Below, in pieces: positions 1-6,759 of a DNA stretch of 7,983 nt. Location of the stretch: the NCBI GenBank assembly GCA_049609225.1, contig JBMYYH010000122.1, positions 1-7,983 on the forward strand, written 5' to 3'. Each line of letters begins with the position of its first letter. Position 1 is the stretch's first letter. This DNA comes from GCA-2746235 sp049609225. Lineage in GTDB: Bacteria > Planctomycetota > UBA1135. The notes below the pieces were generated by a model. That model searched no databases and had not been told where the DNA came from. It saw only the letters and a program-made list of their open reading frames with translations. The position numbers and the translations under genes were made by a program.

Positions 1-284
1 TCAATCAGGGCGCGGTCGACCTCTTCCTGCTCGTCGGCATCCATGCCTTCGAGTGGGGTAGAGAGGACCTCGTTGACATTGGCGACGGCCTGGGTGACGC
101 CCTTACCCATATAACGGTCACCACCGTCGCGCAATTCGACGGCTTCAAACTGACCGGTGGAGGCCCCGGACGGTACGGCAGCGCGACCGCTGGCACCGGT
201 GGCCAAGTCGACTTCGACTTCGAGGGTAGGGTTACCGCGCGAATCGAGGATCTCGCGGCCGTGAATGGAGATGATTTCAGACAT
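1..284 (-). CDS. eno: Enolase, N-terminal part (3' end beyond window)
   Basis: Enolase interconverts 2-phosphoglycerate and phosphoenolpyruvate in cytosolic glycolysis and gluconeogenesis. Ninety-four residues are visible, from MSEIISIHGREILDSRG at the start. The opening shows the family's GREILDSRGNPTLEVEV strand (residues 9-25), the mobile active-site loop VPSGASTG (37-44, with the loop serine at 42), and ELRDGG..YMGKGV (50-63). These are strongly conserved in bacterial enolases, so the assignment is firm although the metal ligands and catalytic Lys/Glu lie outside the window. The start is the ATG complementary to 282-284, which gives the usual enolase N-terminus. No convincing Shine-Dalgarno precedes it. 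It is divergent from the ABC-F gene. The frame is open to the window edge with no sign of damage. Confidence 0.97.
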   Translation of the reverse strand, partial: MSEIISIHGREILDSRGNPTLEVEVDLATGASGRAAVPSGASTGQFEAVELRDGGDRYMGKGVTQAVANVNEVLSTPLEGMDADEQEEVDRALI

Positions 285-310
285 GGTGTAGCTCAGGCTT
301 GGGGGGCGGC

Positions 311-316
311 ATTCTA
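311..316 (-). promoter_or_regulatory. Candidate -10 element for eno (TAGAAT)
   Basis: Read on the minus strand, this hexamer matches the sigma-70 TATAAT consensus at five of six positions. It lies 26 nt upstream of the eno ATG, so a transcript starting about 7 nt downstream would have a leader of about 20 nt, with no evident Shine-Dalgarno. I see no good -35 at 16-18 bp spacing. The same hexamer occurs before pssA. It overlaps by 2 bp the plus-strand candidate for the ABC-F gene. This is a motif match only. Confidence 0.4.
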
Positions 317-320
317 CAAT
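315..320 (+). promoter_or_regulatory. Candidate -10 element for the ABC-F gene (TACAAT)
   Basis: TACAAT differs from TATAAT at one position and ends 9 nt before the ATG at 330. Transcription from it would begin at or within a few bases of the start codon, implying a leaderless or nearly leaderless mRNA. No Shine-Dalgarno is visible between 285 and 329, which agrees with that reading. A -35 match at normal spacing is not evident. It shares bases 315-316 with the opposing eno candidate. Confidence 0.38.
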
Positions 321-329
321 GCGCGGTCC

Positions 330-1949
330 ATGTTCAGCGTCACCGGCCTCGATTACGCATACGGATCCCAAATCATCTTCGCAGACGCGGATTTGAAGGT
401 GGAATCCGGTTGGAAGGTCGGGCTGATCGGTCCGAACGGATGCGGCAAGACCACCCTGTTCAAGCTCCTCACCGGGCGGGAAACCACGGATGTGGGGGAG
501 ATCAACTATCCCACCGGCATCCGCATCGGCTATTTCGACCAGAAAGTCGGCGAAATGCTCGGCTGCGATGTGGTGGAGCAGGCCGTCCGCTGTGCTGGGC
601 GTGTGGGAGAGTTGCGTAAAGAGATGGAGGCGCTCGAGCACGACCTCTCGGATCCCGAAAAGTTCGACGACCTCGACAACATCATGGTCCGCTATTCCGA
701 AAAGCAGGCCGAATTCCAGGTCCTCGGTGGCTACGACATCGAAGCCCGCGCCCAAGAGGTGCTTGCCGGCCTCGGATTCTCGCCGGAGCGGATGGCACAG
801 GATGTGGGTGTGTTGTCGGGTGGATGGAAGATGCGCGTGGCGCTGGCCGGCATCCTGCTGCAAGCCCCAGACATCCTCCTGCTCGATGAACCGACCAACC
901 ACCTCGACCTCGAATCGATCGTGTGGTTGGAGAGTTTCATCCGCGACTACCGCGGTACCGTGGTCATGACCTGTCACGACCACGAGTTCATGAACCGGGT
1001 GGTGTCGCGCATCGTCGAGATCGATGAAGGGCGCTTGCGCATCTTCCCCGGCGACTATGACTACTACCTCGCGCAGCGTGAGCTGGAGGATAGTCAGCGT
1101 CAGGCGGCGTATGAGCGTCAGCAGGGGCACATCGAACGCGAGATGAAGTGGATCAACACTTTCCGGGCCAAGGCGCGGAAGGCGAGTGCGGCACAGAGTC
1201 GTTTGAAGCGTCTTGAGAAGATCGAGAAGCTGGATCCGCCACGAAGTCGTCGCAAGAAGGTGGTGTTCAAGATTCCACCGGTGCCACGTTCTGGCAATGA
1301 TGTGTTTGTCGCGGAAGGTCTATCCAAGAGCTTCGGCGAGCACATCGTTTATCTGGATCTGGATATGCACTTGCGTCGTCAGGAACGCTGGGCGGTGCTC
1401 GGCATCAACGGTGCGGGTAAGTCGACCTTGTTGAAGTTGATGTTGGGGGAGTTGGAGGCGGATGAAGGCGTGTGCAAACGCGGCGCTTCCCTTTCCGTCG
1501 GTTACTTCGCGCAGCACACGACCGAGTTGCTGCACCCAAAGGAGACCGTGATCAACATCATGGTTGGCGCCTTCCCAACCGCTGCGATTGGCACCCTACG
1601 CTCCTGTCTCGCATGTTTCGGTTTCGAGACCGACGACCTCGAAAAGCCCACTGCGGTGCTTTCCGGCGGCGAGAAAGCGCGTTTGGTGTTGGCGCGCATG
1701 TTGTTCGATCCACCGAACTTCCTGGTGCTCGACGAACCGACCAACCACCTCGATGTCGAGTCCAAGCAGACGCTGCTTGAGGCGCTGAAGAAATACGATG
1801 GCACCATCATCTTCGTCAGCCACGACCGTCACTTCCTGTCGGTGCTTGCAACGCACGTGCTGGAAATTGATGAAGCCACCGCAACGACTTATTACGGTGG
1901 CTATCAGGGTTATGTCGACAGCACGGGCCACGCTGGCCCGGGTGCCTAA
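330..1949 (+). CDS. ABC-F family ATPase (twin-ABC ribosome-associated protein)
   Basis: A 539-residue soluble protein with two ABC ATPase domains and no membrane segment, the ABC-F layout. These proteins bind the ribosomal E site and influence translation or antibiotic resistance; they are not transporters. Domain 1 has Walker A GPNGCGKT (34-41), Q-loop YFDQ (68-71), signature LSGGW (162-166), Walker B DILLLDE (181-187) and switch CHDH (215-218). A charged, Lys/Arg-rich helical linker spans about 240-315, where ABC-F proteins contact P-site tRNA. Domain 2 has Walker A GINGAGKS (358-365), Q-loop YFAQ (392-395), signature LSGGE (444-448), Walker B FLVLDE (464-469) and switch SHDR (497-500). Both catalytic Glu residues are present. 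There is no long C-terminal extension as in Uup. The ATG at 330 was preferred over an in-frame ATG at 261 because MFSVTGLDYAYG begins the first beta strand and the earlier start would overlap eno. LSGGWKMR recalls YheS/YbiT-type housekeeping members, but the subfamily is uncertain. Confidence 0.93.
   Translation: MFSVTGLDYAYGSQIIFADADLKVESGWKVGLIGPNGCGKTTLFKLLTGRETTDVGEINYPTGIRIGYFDQKVGEMLGCDVVEQAVRCAGRVGELRKEMEALEHDLSDPEKFDDLDNIMVRYSEKQAEFQVLGGYDIEARAQEVLAGLGFSPERMAQDVGVLSGGWKMRVALAGILLQAPDILLLDEPTNHLDLESIVWLESFIRDYRGTVVMTCHDHEFMNRVVSRIVEIDEGRLRIFPGDYDYYLAQRELEDSQRQAAYERQQGHIEREMKWINTFRAKARKASAAQSRLKRLEKIEKLDPPRSRRKKVVFKIPPVPRSGNDVFVAEGLSKSFGEHIVYLDLDMHLRRQERWAVLGINGAGKSTLLKLMLGELEADEGVCKRGASLSVGYFAQHTTELLHPKETVINIMVGAFPTAAIGTLRSCLACFGFETDDLEKPTAVLSGGEKARLVLARMLFDPPNFLVLDEPTNHLDVESKQTLLEALKKYDGTIIFVSHDRHFLSVLATHVLEIDEATATTYYGGYQGYVDSTGHAGPGA
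1924..1940. terminator. Perfect hairpin at the end of the ABC-F gene, possible weak or bidirectional terminator
   Basis: A 7-bp perfect stem, CGGGCCA pairing with TGGCCCG around a CGC loop, lies within the last codons of the ABC-F gene, 9 nt before its stop. The peptidase gene ends 3 bp beyond that stop on the other strand, so both convergent transcripts would form this GC-rich hairpin. No run of T follows it on either strand, so it does not meet the usual intrinsic-terminator pattern. It could be a U-tract-independent terminator, a 3'-end stabiliser or a coincidence of GC-rich coding sequence. Confidence 0.3.
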
Positions 1950-1952
1950 GCC

Positions 1953-3683
1953 CTACGAGTCGACCTTCTCGACCTTGTTGGCCTTGTAGTCGAAAATGGC
2001 GGTGAAGACCTCTTCGCCACGCTGCCACACGACGGTGCGCCGATCGCCGCTTTCGCGCAGTGCCTTGCGGATGTCGCGAGTGCTGGTGATGGTCACGTCA
2101 TCGATGCTGACCAACTGATCTCCCTTCATCATGCCGGCTTCTGCCGCCATGCCTTCCTCGGAGACACCATCGATCTTGTTGCCTTCACCCATGAAGACGC
2201 CAAGGCGCTGCGGCTTCTTGTTCTCTTCACGCGGCAGCATCGAATCCATGTTGGACACGCGCCATGCCGCCGAAGCAACCACGCGCGAGGTAGCACGCTG
2301 GTAGTCCTGACGCACTTCCGCAGTCGTGTCGTTCTGCGTGTGGTGGATGTAGGTGTAGTTGGCTTCACCGAACTGATCCCAGAAGAATCCCGGGACCCCA
2401 GCGCTCAGGTAAGCATCGTGGTCACTGCCGACACCACGTGGCAAACGACCCTTCTCGATCAAGCGGAAGCGCGTGTGCTCATCCTCGTTCTCGGCGGTAT
2501 AGCTGATGATCGGGCCAAAAGCCTCCTCGAACAGCGGCTTCAGAGCGGGGGTGGTACTGATGCCGGAACAAGCGTTGGTGCCGCCGTCATGGACGAACAC
2601 GCCCGTGATCCTCTCCAACTCTTCAGGATGCTGCTTGATGTAGGCGCGTGAACCGAGCAGACCTTGCTCCTCACCGGACCAAAGCATGAAGCGAATGGTA
2701 CGACGCGGCTGCAGGTTCTGCTCTGCCAAGATGGTCGACAGCAAACGTGCAGCTTCCAAGGTGGTGCTGGTGCCGGTGCCATTGTCTTGTGCACCGCGGG
2801 CGCCATCCCACGAATCGATGTGACCACCGATGATCACGATTTGATCGGCCAGGTCGGTGCCTGGGATCTCAGCAATCACGTTGTAGAGAGGAATCGGACC
2901 CTCGCGGAAGGTCTGGTCGATGTCGAACTCCAGCTCGACGGGGATGCCGTCGGTCAGGGAATCGAAGATGCTGCGGAACTGATCGCGACGCAACATGACG
3001 GTGGTGTGGGTGGGGAGGTCGTTGAAGTCGACCTTGGAGTTGCCGCTGGTGTGCACCAACTCGCCACGTCCCGGGCGGATGACACCAAAGATGCCTTCTT
3101 CATCACACATCTTGCCGAAACGATCCCGCAGTTCCATTTCCTCACCTTCCGGCACATCGCGATAACGCGGCGCGACGTTGCTGGAGGAGGCCAGGATCCA
3201 AGCACCACTCAACTTGCCGCGGAGGGCGTCGAGCTCTTCCTCGGTTTTCGGAGCGAGGAGAGCGAAGCCGCGCTCATTGCCTTCGGTGCCGGGAGTCCAG
3301 GAGCGGGTGGTGAAGACCAGCTCGCGTGGTTCCGGAGTGATCATGCGACCGCGCATGGAGTGGCGGTCGAAGCCGACTGGGAAGGTGCCCCATTCCTCGA
3401 GGCGGACGTTCTCGATGCCGAAGCTGCGGAACTGTCCAGCGGCCCATTCACAGGCTTCCTGCAGGCTCTGCGAGGAGGTCAGGCGGGGGCCGATGCCATT
3501 GGAGAGCTGATCGAGGAGGTCTTCGACCTGGAGATCGCCATCGGCAATGCCGTAAATGGCGTCGACCACGGGGTCGGAGGCTGGAAGGCCAGTATGAGGA
3601 AGACCCTCAGACTGGGCGGTGAGGCTGTTCAGCGGCAGGGAGACCGCGCACAGCAGGGGTAGAAGGATGCGGGAGGGTGTCAT
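1953..3683 (-). CDS. Secreted M28-family zinc metallopeptidase with C-terminal PDZ domain
   Basis: Predicted 576-residue exported peptidase of clan MH (M28, aminopeptidase/carboxypeptidase type). The N-terminus has a basic start, a hydrophobic core (about 6-20) and SLTAQ, with likely signal peptidase cleavage after Ala23. Residues about 140-260 resemble an inserted PA-like segment, a moderate call. The M28 core carries the expected zinc and catalytic residues: GGHIDSWDG (His288), GAQDNGTGT (bridging Asp300), WSGEEQGLLGS (catalytic Glu338, ligand Glu339), VHDGG (Asp366) and YIHHTQNDT (His447/448). Residues about 493-560, including the KIDGVSEEGMAAEAGMMKGD stretch, form a PDZ domain, perhaps for substrate or partner binding. 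The ATG at 3683 was chosen because it starts the signal peptide; an upstream in-frame ATG at 3743 would overlap pssA and bury the signal. It is probably periplasmic or extracellular and degrades peptides for nutrition; the exact substrate cannot be told. It is not functionally linked to its neighbours. Confidence 0.93.
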   Translation of the reverse strand: MTPSRILLPLLCAVSLPLNSLTAQSEGLPHTGLPASDPVVDAIYGIADGDLQVEDLLDQLSNGIGPRLTSSQSLQEACEWAAGQFRSFGIENVRLEEWGTFPVGFDRHSMRGRMITPEPRELVFTTRSWTPGTEGNERGFALLAPKTEEELDALRGKLSGAWILASSSNVAPRYRDVPEGEEMELRDRFGKMCDEEGIFGVIRPGRGELVHTSGNSKVDFNDLPTHTTVMLRRDQFRSIFDSLTDGIPVELEFDIDQTFREGPIPLYNVIAEIPGTDLADQIVIIGGHIDSWDGARGAQDNGTGTSTTLEAARLLSTILAEQNLQPRRTIRFMLWSGEEQGLLGSRAYIKQHPEELERITGVFVHDGGTNACSGISTTPALKPLFEEAFGPIISYTAENEDEHTRFRLIEKGRLPRGVGSDHDAYLSAGVPGFFWDQFGEANYTYIHHTQNDTTAEVRQDYQRATSRVVASAAWRVSNMDSMLPREENKKPQRLGVFMGEGNKIDGVSEEGMAAEAGMMKGDQLVSIDDVTITSTRDIRKALRESGDRRTVVWQRGEEVFTAIFDYKANKVEKVDS

Positions 3684-3690
3684 GACGGGT

Positions 3691-3696
3691 TTTGTA
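3691..3696 (-). promoter_or_regulatory. Weak candidate -10 element for the M28 peptidase (TACAAA)
   Basis: On the minus strand TACAAA ends 7 nt before the peptidase ATG, the same geometry as the ABC-F and pssA candidates. It lacks the conserved final T and has no -35 at normal spacing (a TTGACC at 3708-3713 is too close). No Shine-Dalgarno precedes the ATG. It overlaps the 12-bp palindrome. Low confidence. Confidence 0.2.
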
Positions 3697-3703
3697 CGTA
3701 CAA
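3692..3703. promoter_or_regulatory. Perfect 12-bp palindrome between divergent genes, candidate operator
   Basis: TTGTACGTACAA is an exact inverted repeat without spacer, centred between 3697 and 3698 in the 45-bp region separating the peptidase gene and pssA. Dimeric regulators commonly bind such sites, and its place between divergent starts favours a regulatory role. Its left half, TTGTAC, also resembles a -35 element lying 19 bp before the pssA -10 candidate, longer than the usual 16-18 bp. No regulator gene is in the window and only one copy was seen. Confidence 0.4.
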
Positions 3704-3716
3704 GGCCGGTCAAGGA

Positions 3717-3722
3717 TAGAAT
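3717..3722 (+). promoter_or_regulatory. Candidate -10 element for the pssA operon (TAGAAT)
   Basis: TAGAAT matches TATAAT at five of six positions and ends 6 nt before the GTG start of pssA at 3729. A transcript starting 7 nt downstream would begin exactly on that GTG, so the mRNA would be leaderless; no Shine-Dalgarno lies before it. TTGTAC at 3692-3697 is a possible -35 at a long 19-bp spacing. This would be the main promoter of the six-gene run that follows. Confidence 0.45.
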
Positions 3723-3728
3723 CTTCAC

Positions 3729-4568
3729 GTGGATTCGGAGCATCGACCGCCTCCTGTTTTGTCGCCGCAGAACATTGTCACCCTAGGCAACCTGGCCTGT
3801 GGGGTGGGAGCCATGCTGTTGGCGGTGGCTGCCGTGGTAGAGGACAACCCGCAGAGGCTCTATCATGGGGCTTTATGGCTGGTTTTGGCCACTTTTTTGG
3901 ATGCGATTGATGGCAAGCTGGCGCGCATCACCGGCACCGCCAGCCCGCTCGGTGCCCAGCTCGATAGCCTGGCCGATGCCGTGACCTTCGGCGTGGCTCC
4001 TGGCGTGGTGGCAGTGACCATGGTGCGCCTGCTGGCTCCGGAGCTCGATATTCAGCCGCATCCGCGCTTTCTGGTGATCGCCCCCGTGGTGTATTCCTGC
4101 TGTGCGGTTTTGCGCCTTGCGCGATTCAATGTCGATTCGGAACACGAAGATCTGAAGAAGGATCACGCGCATTTCATCGGCTTGCCCACTCCAGGCGCGG
4201 CAGCCATGCCTATTGCGATGGTGCTGTTCTACTTTGAGTTCGGCAAGACCAAGTTGTTCAGTGTGAGTCCGGAACTGGCGCATTCGGTGCAATACGCGAT
4301 CATCTTGATGACACCCATCGTGCTGCTGTTGCTGGCCTTATTGATGGTGTCGCGCGTGCCGTACCCGCACTTCTTCGCTTGGATGACGCGCTCCACGCGC
4401 CCGGTCAACACCTTGGCGAAGTTCGTGGTGCTCTTCGGTTTGCTGTTCTTGGAACCGGAATTGGCGCTGCTCTTGATGGCGCTCTTGTTCGTCTTCGTGC
4501 CACTGATTCGTGACATCCCAGCGATGCTGCGGGCGGCCAATCCTAAATCCATCAAGAAGCAAGGATGA
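3729..4568 (+). CDS. pssA: CDP-diacylglycerol--serine O-phosphatidyltransferase (type II PssA)
   Basis: An integral membrane enzyme that transfers phosphatidate from CDP-diacylglycerol to serine, giving phosphatidylserine and, after decarboxylation, phosphatidylethanolamine. The CDP-alcohol phosphotransferase motif is complete: DG(61-62), AR(65-66), G75, D79, D83, preceded by FLDA (56-59). The features that point to PssA rather than PgsA are RLARFNV (129-135) and FIGLPTPGAA (149-158). Hydrophobic segments lie around 18-37, 47-60, 85-101, 113-126, 155-166, 187-207 and 230-257, typical of the family; 279 residues is a normal length. The GTG start is chosen because an in-frame TAG occurs four codons upstream and NIVTLGNLACG (15-25) is the usual family N-terminus. 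First gene of the probable operon; its TGA overlaps the folK ATG. No phosphatidylserine decarboxylase (psd) gene is adjacent. Confidence 0.94.
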   Translation: MDSEHRPPPVLSPQNIVTLGNLACGVGAMLLAVAAVVEDNPQRLYHGALWLVLATFLDAIDGKLARITGTASPLGAQLDSLADAVTFGVAPGVVAVTMVRLLAPELDIQPHPRFLVIAPVVYSCCAVLRLARFNVDSEHEDLKKDHAHFIGLPTPGAAAMPIAMVLFYFEFGKTKLFSVSPELAHSVQYAIILMTPIVLLLLALLMVSRVPYPHFFAWMTRSTRPVNTLAKFVVLFGLLFLEPELALLLMALLFVFVPLIRDIPAMLRAANPKSIKKQG

Positions 4569-5020
4569 GCGTGGTCTACGTAGGACTCGGTTCGAACCTT
4601 GGGGATCGCGCCGGCTTCCTGCGCCGTGCTTTGCAGGATCTACGTCAGGTGCAGGGATTGCAGCTGATTGCATGTAGCGGATTCCGTCGCACGGATCCGG
4701 TGGGTGGTCCGGAGCAACCGGATTACGTCAATGCGGTGGTGCGAGCGGAGTCGAGTCGTCGGCCGGAGGCTTTGCTGCAGGAACTGTTACACATCGAGGG
4801 GCGGCATGGACGGCATCGGCAGGTTCCGAATGGTCCGCGGACCTTGGATTTGGATCTGCTGCTTTACGGTCAACACCGCTCGCAGACGCAAAGCTTGGAG
4901 TTGCCGCATCCACGATTGGAGCAGCGTCGTTTCGTGTTGGAACCTCTTGCCGAACTCAGTCCGCGTCTGACGCTTGCCGACGGACGCACTCCCGCAGAAT
5001 GCCTGGCCTCACTCGCCTGA
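4565..5020 (+). CDS. folK: 2-amino-4-hydroxy-6-hydroxymethyldihydropteridine pyrophosphokinase (HPPK)
   Basis: A cytosolic folate-pathway enzyme that moves pyrophosphate from ATP to 6-hydroxymethyl-7,8-dihydropterin, making the substrate of dihydropteroate synthase. The 151 residues match the single-domain enzyme. Family motifs: YVGLGSNLGD (5-14), a pterin-side Asn55 in DYVNAV, the basic loop EGRHGRHR (78-85), the magnesium-binding GPRTLDLDLLLYG (90-102; D95 and D97) and LPHPRLEQRRFVLEPL (113-128, with H115). The start codon overlaps the pssA stop as ATGA, so translation is probably coupled, with only weak purine-rich sequence before it. Its TGA overlaps the panC ATG. It is not fused to FolB or FolP, and no other folate gene is in view. 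Confidence 0.96.
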   Translation: MSVVYVGLGSNLGDRAGFLRRALQDLRQVQGLQLIACSGFRRTDPVGGPEQPDYVNAVVRAESSRRPEALLQELLHIEGRHGRHRQVPNGPRTLDLDLLLYGQHRSQTQSLELPHPRLEQRRFVLEPLAELSPRLTLADGRTPAECLASLA

Positions 5021-5865
5021 TGCAAAAACTGACTGATGCTGCCGCGCTGAAGGCTTGGCGCGATGCACTTCCAAGCTCCACGCAGGTGGCTTTGGTGCCC
5101 ACGATGGGGGCCCTCCATGTGGGGCACCACTCTTTGCTGCAACATGCGGCTAAAGACGGTGCCGCGGTGATCGCGAGCATCTTCGTGAACCCGCTGCAGT
5201 TCGAGCGCGAAGAAGATCTCACCTTCTATCCACGCACTTTGGCAGCCGACTTGGCCATGCTCGAGGACTTGGGTGTGGCGGCGGTCTACATGCCGTCGGT
5301 GGAGGATCTTTATCCGCAGGGATTTCAGGTGAGCCTGGACCCTGGGCCGGCGGGTGCCACTTTCGAAGGCGCCGCACGCCCCGGGCATTTCGCCGGCATG
5401 CTGACCGTGGTGCACAAGTTGTTCGCTCGTTGTCGTCCGCATACGGCTTGGTTCGGTGAGAAGGATGCGCAACAGTTGTTCCTGGTGCGACGCATGGCTG
5501 CGGATCTGGACATGGGCATTCAAGTCCACGCCTGCCCGACTTACCGTGAGGAAGATGGTTTGGCTTATTCCAGCCGCAATGTCCGGCTTGGAGAGCAGGC
5601 GCGTCAAGATGCTTTGGTGTTGTCGCGCGCCCTACAGGCCTGCACCGAGGCCTATGGCGAGGGCGAACGGAATCCGCGCGTCTTGGAATCCCAGATGCGT
5701 GCCCAATTCGAAGGCTCCCCGGCCGTCTTCGCTTATGCCGATGTCATCACCGAGGAGAATTTCGTCGCTGCTGAAGCTGGCGATGATCAACACTGGCGTG
5801 CGGTCGTGGCCGCACGATTGGATGGAGTCCATCTCCTCGACAACCGTTACCTCGGTCCTGCCTGA
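5020..5865 (+). CDS. panC: Pantothenate synthetase (pantoate--beta-alanine ligase)
   Basis: A cytosolic enzyme that activates pantoate with ATP as pantoyl-adenylate and condenses it with beta-alanine to form pantothenate, the CoA precursor. The 281 residues are the usual length. The nucleotidyltransferase HxGH signature is in VPTMGALHVGHHSLL (26-40; H33, H36). Then come IFVNPLQF (54-61), EDLTFYPRT (65-73), GHFAGMLTVVHKL (122-134), WFGEKDAQQLFLVRRM (144-159) and YREEDGLAYSSRN (175-187), all placed as in known PanC. I chose the ATG at 5020, whose first base is the last base of the folK stop (TGATG). It aligns the N-terminus with other PanC proteins; an in-frame ATG at 4999 would add seven residues. 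There is no obvious Shine-Dalgarno, so re-initiation after folK is likely. PanB, PanD and an ordinary PanE are not in the window. Confidence 0.97.
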   Translation: MQKLTDAAALKAWRDALPSSTQVALVPTMGALHVGHHSLLQHAAKDGAAVIASIFVNPLQFEREEDLTFYPRTLAADLAMLEDLGVAAVYMPSVEDLYPQGFQVSLDPGPAGATFEGAARPGHFAGMLTVVHKLFARCRPHTAWFGEKDAQQLFLVRRMAADLDMGIQVHACPTYREEDGLAYSSRNVRLGEQARQDALVLSRALQACTEAYGEGERNPRVLESQMRAQFEGSPAVFAYADVITEENFVAAEAGDDQHWRAVVAARLDGVHLLDNRYLGPA

Positions 5866-5868
5866 TCG

Positions 5869-6744
5869 ATGCCTACGCTCCAACCTCTGCGTACGCCAGC
5901 CAAGCTGAACTGGACCTTGGAAGTGCTCGGACGTCGTCCCGATGGCTTCCACATCCTGCACTCATGGTTCGTCGCCGCCGCCCTCTACGACGACCTGCTC
6001 GCCGTTCCAAGCGATGCGCCTTCTTCCCTGAAGGTCACTGGTCCGTGTGCAGCTGGCATCCCGGAGGATGAACGCAATCTCATCCTGAAGGCGGAGCAGC
6101 TGTGGCGTGCTGCAGGTGGTGAGGCACCGCAATTGCAATGGTCCCTGGTCAAGCGCATTCCGCATGCAGCCGGTCTCGGTGGGGGTAGTGGCAATGCCGC
6201 GGCTGCGTTGCTGTGGTTGGAGCATCATGCCACGCGTTCGCCCGACGCCGCCCTCGAAGCCTTAGCCCTGCAGATCGGCAGCGACGTCCCATATTTCCTG
6301 ATGCCACAAAACGCCTGTCTGCTCGGCGGACAAGGCGAGACCCTCCTTGCAGCGACGGAAACTCCAGAATCCTGGGTGGTCCTTGCGATCCCATCCTTCG
6401 CCGTCCCCACCGCCGACGTCTTCCGCGCCCTCGAAGCACCCGCCTGGCACGCCGATTCGCCCCAGCCCTCTGCGTCCGACGCCACTGCCTTCCCAGCCCA
6501 ACCCGGGCCCAATCATCTCCTGCCCGCCGCGCGCCTAGCGGCGCCCGAACTCACCGCTTTTGAGAGTGCGCTGCAAGAGGTCGCACCTTTCCATCTCAGT
6601 GGCTCGGGGGGCACCTTCTTTCACGCAGCGAAAACGCAAGAAGCTGCGCTGGAAATCGCTGCACGCGTGTCCGAAACATGTCAACATGTAGAGGTCGTCC
6701 CGTTGTTGACGGGACCGGTCCTTTCCCGCGACCCTTTGGTCTAG
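5869..6744 (+). CDS. ispE: 4-diphosphocytidyl-2-C-methyl-D-erythritol kinase
   Basis: A GHMP-superfamily kinase that phosphorylates the 2-hydroxyl of CDP-methylerythritol in the MEP route to isoprenoids. The protein has 291 residues. Lys12 and Asn14 sit in PAKLNWTLEVLG, the CDP-contacting PDGFH segment (24-28) follows, the ATP loop IPHAAGLGGGSGNAAA is at 97-112, the catalytic Asp139 is in IGSDVPYF (136-143), TADVF is at 181-185, and a C-terminal LSGSGGTFF lies at 243-251. Two variations stand out: Gly replaces the second Ser of the usual GGGSS, and Phe replaces the usual Tyr in DGYH. Residues about 189-215 are a Pro/Ala/Ser-rich stretch matching a poorly conserved loop. The gene starts 3 bp after the panC stop without a clear Shine-Dalgarno. 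Catalytic residues are intact, so activity is expected. Its usual partners (ispD, ispF) are absent. Confidence 0.94.
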   Translation: MPTLQPLRTPAKLNWTLEVLGRRPDGFHILHSWFVAAALYDDLLAVPSDAPSSLKVTGPCAAGIPEDERNLILKAEQLWRAAGGEAPQLQWSLVKRIPHAAGLGGGSGNAAAALLWLEHHATRSPDAALEALALQIGSDVPYFLMPQNACLLGGQGETLLAATETPESWVVLAIPSFAVPTADVFRALEAPAWHADSPQPSASDATAFPAQPGPNHLLPAARLAAPELTAFESALQEVAPFHLSGSGGTFFHAAKTQEAALEIAARVSETCQHVEVVPLLTGPVLSRDPLV

Positions 6745-6759
6745 GGAAACCCAGTGAAC

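Noticed and set aside
261..329. Upstream in-frame ATG that would lengthen the ABC-F protein by 23 residues
   Set aside because: It would overlap eno head-on, the extra residues match no ABC-F N-terminus, and the ATG at 330 begins the first beta strand.
2664..3662. A 332-codon open frame on the plus strand opposite the peptidase gene
   Set aside because: It is antisense to a fully supported peptidase, has no recognisable motif and a Gly/Ala/Glu-rich composition typical of reverse-strand shadows in GC-rich genes.
3684..3743. Upstream in-frame ATG that would lengthen the peptidase by 20 residues
   Set aside because: It would overlap the pssA start and push the signal peptide inward; the ATG at 3683 gives a normal signal peptide at the N-terminus.
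4870..5607. A 245-codon minus-strand open frame opposite folK and panC
   Set aside because: It is antisense to two well-supported enzymes and its translation has no motif.
6400..6540. C-rich, Pro/Ala-coding stretch of ispE as a possible insertion or foreign segment
   Set aside because: IspE length stays near normal and the flanking motifs are correctly spaced, so it is a diverged loop rather than an insertion.
6712..6721. 10-bp palindrome GGACCGGTCC near the end of ispE
   Set aside because: It lies within conserved-length coding sequence, has no T-run after it and is of a size expected by chance in GC-rich DNA.
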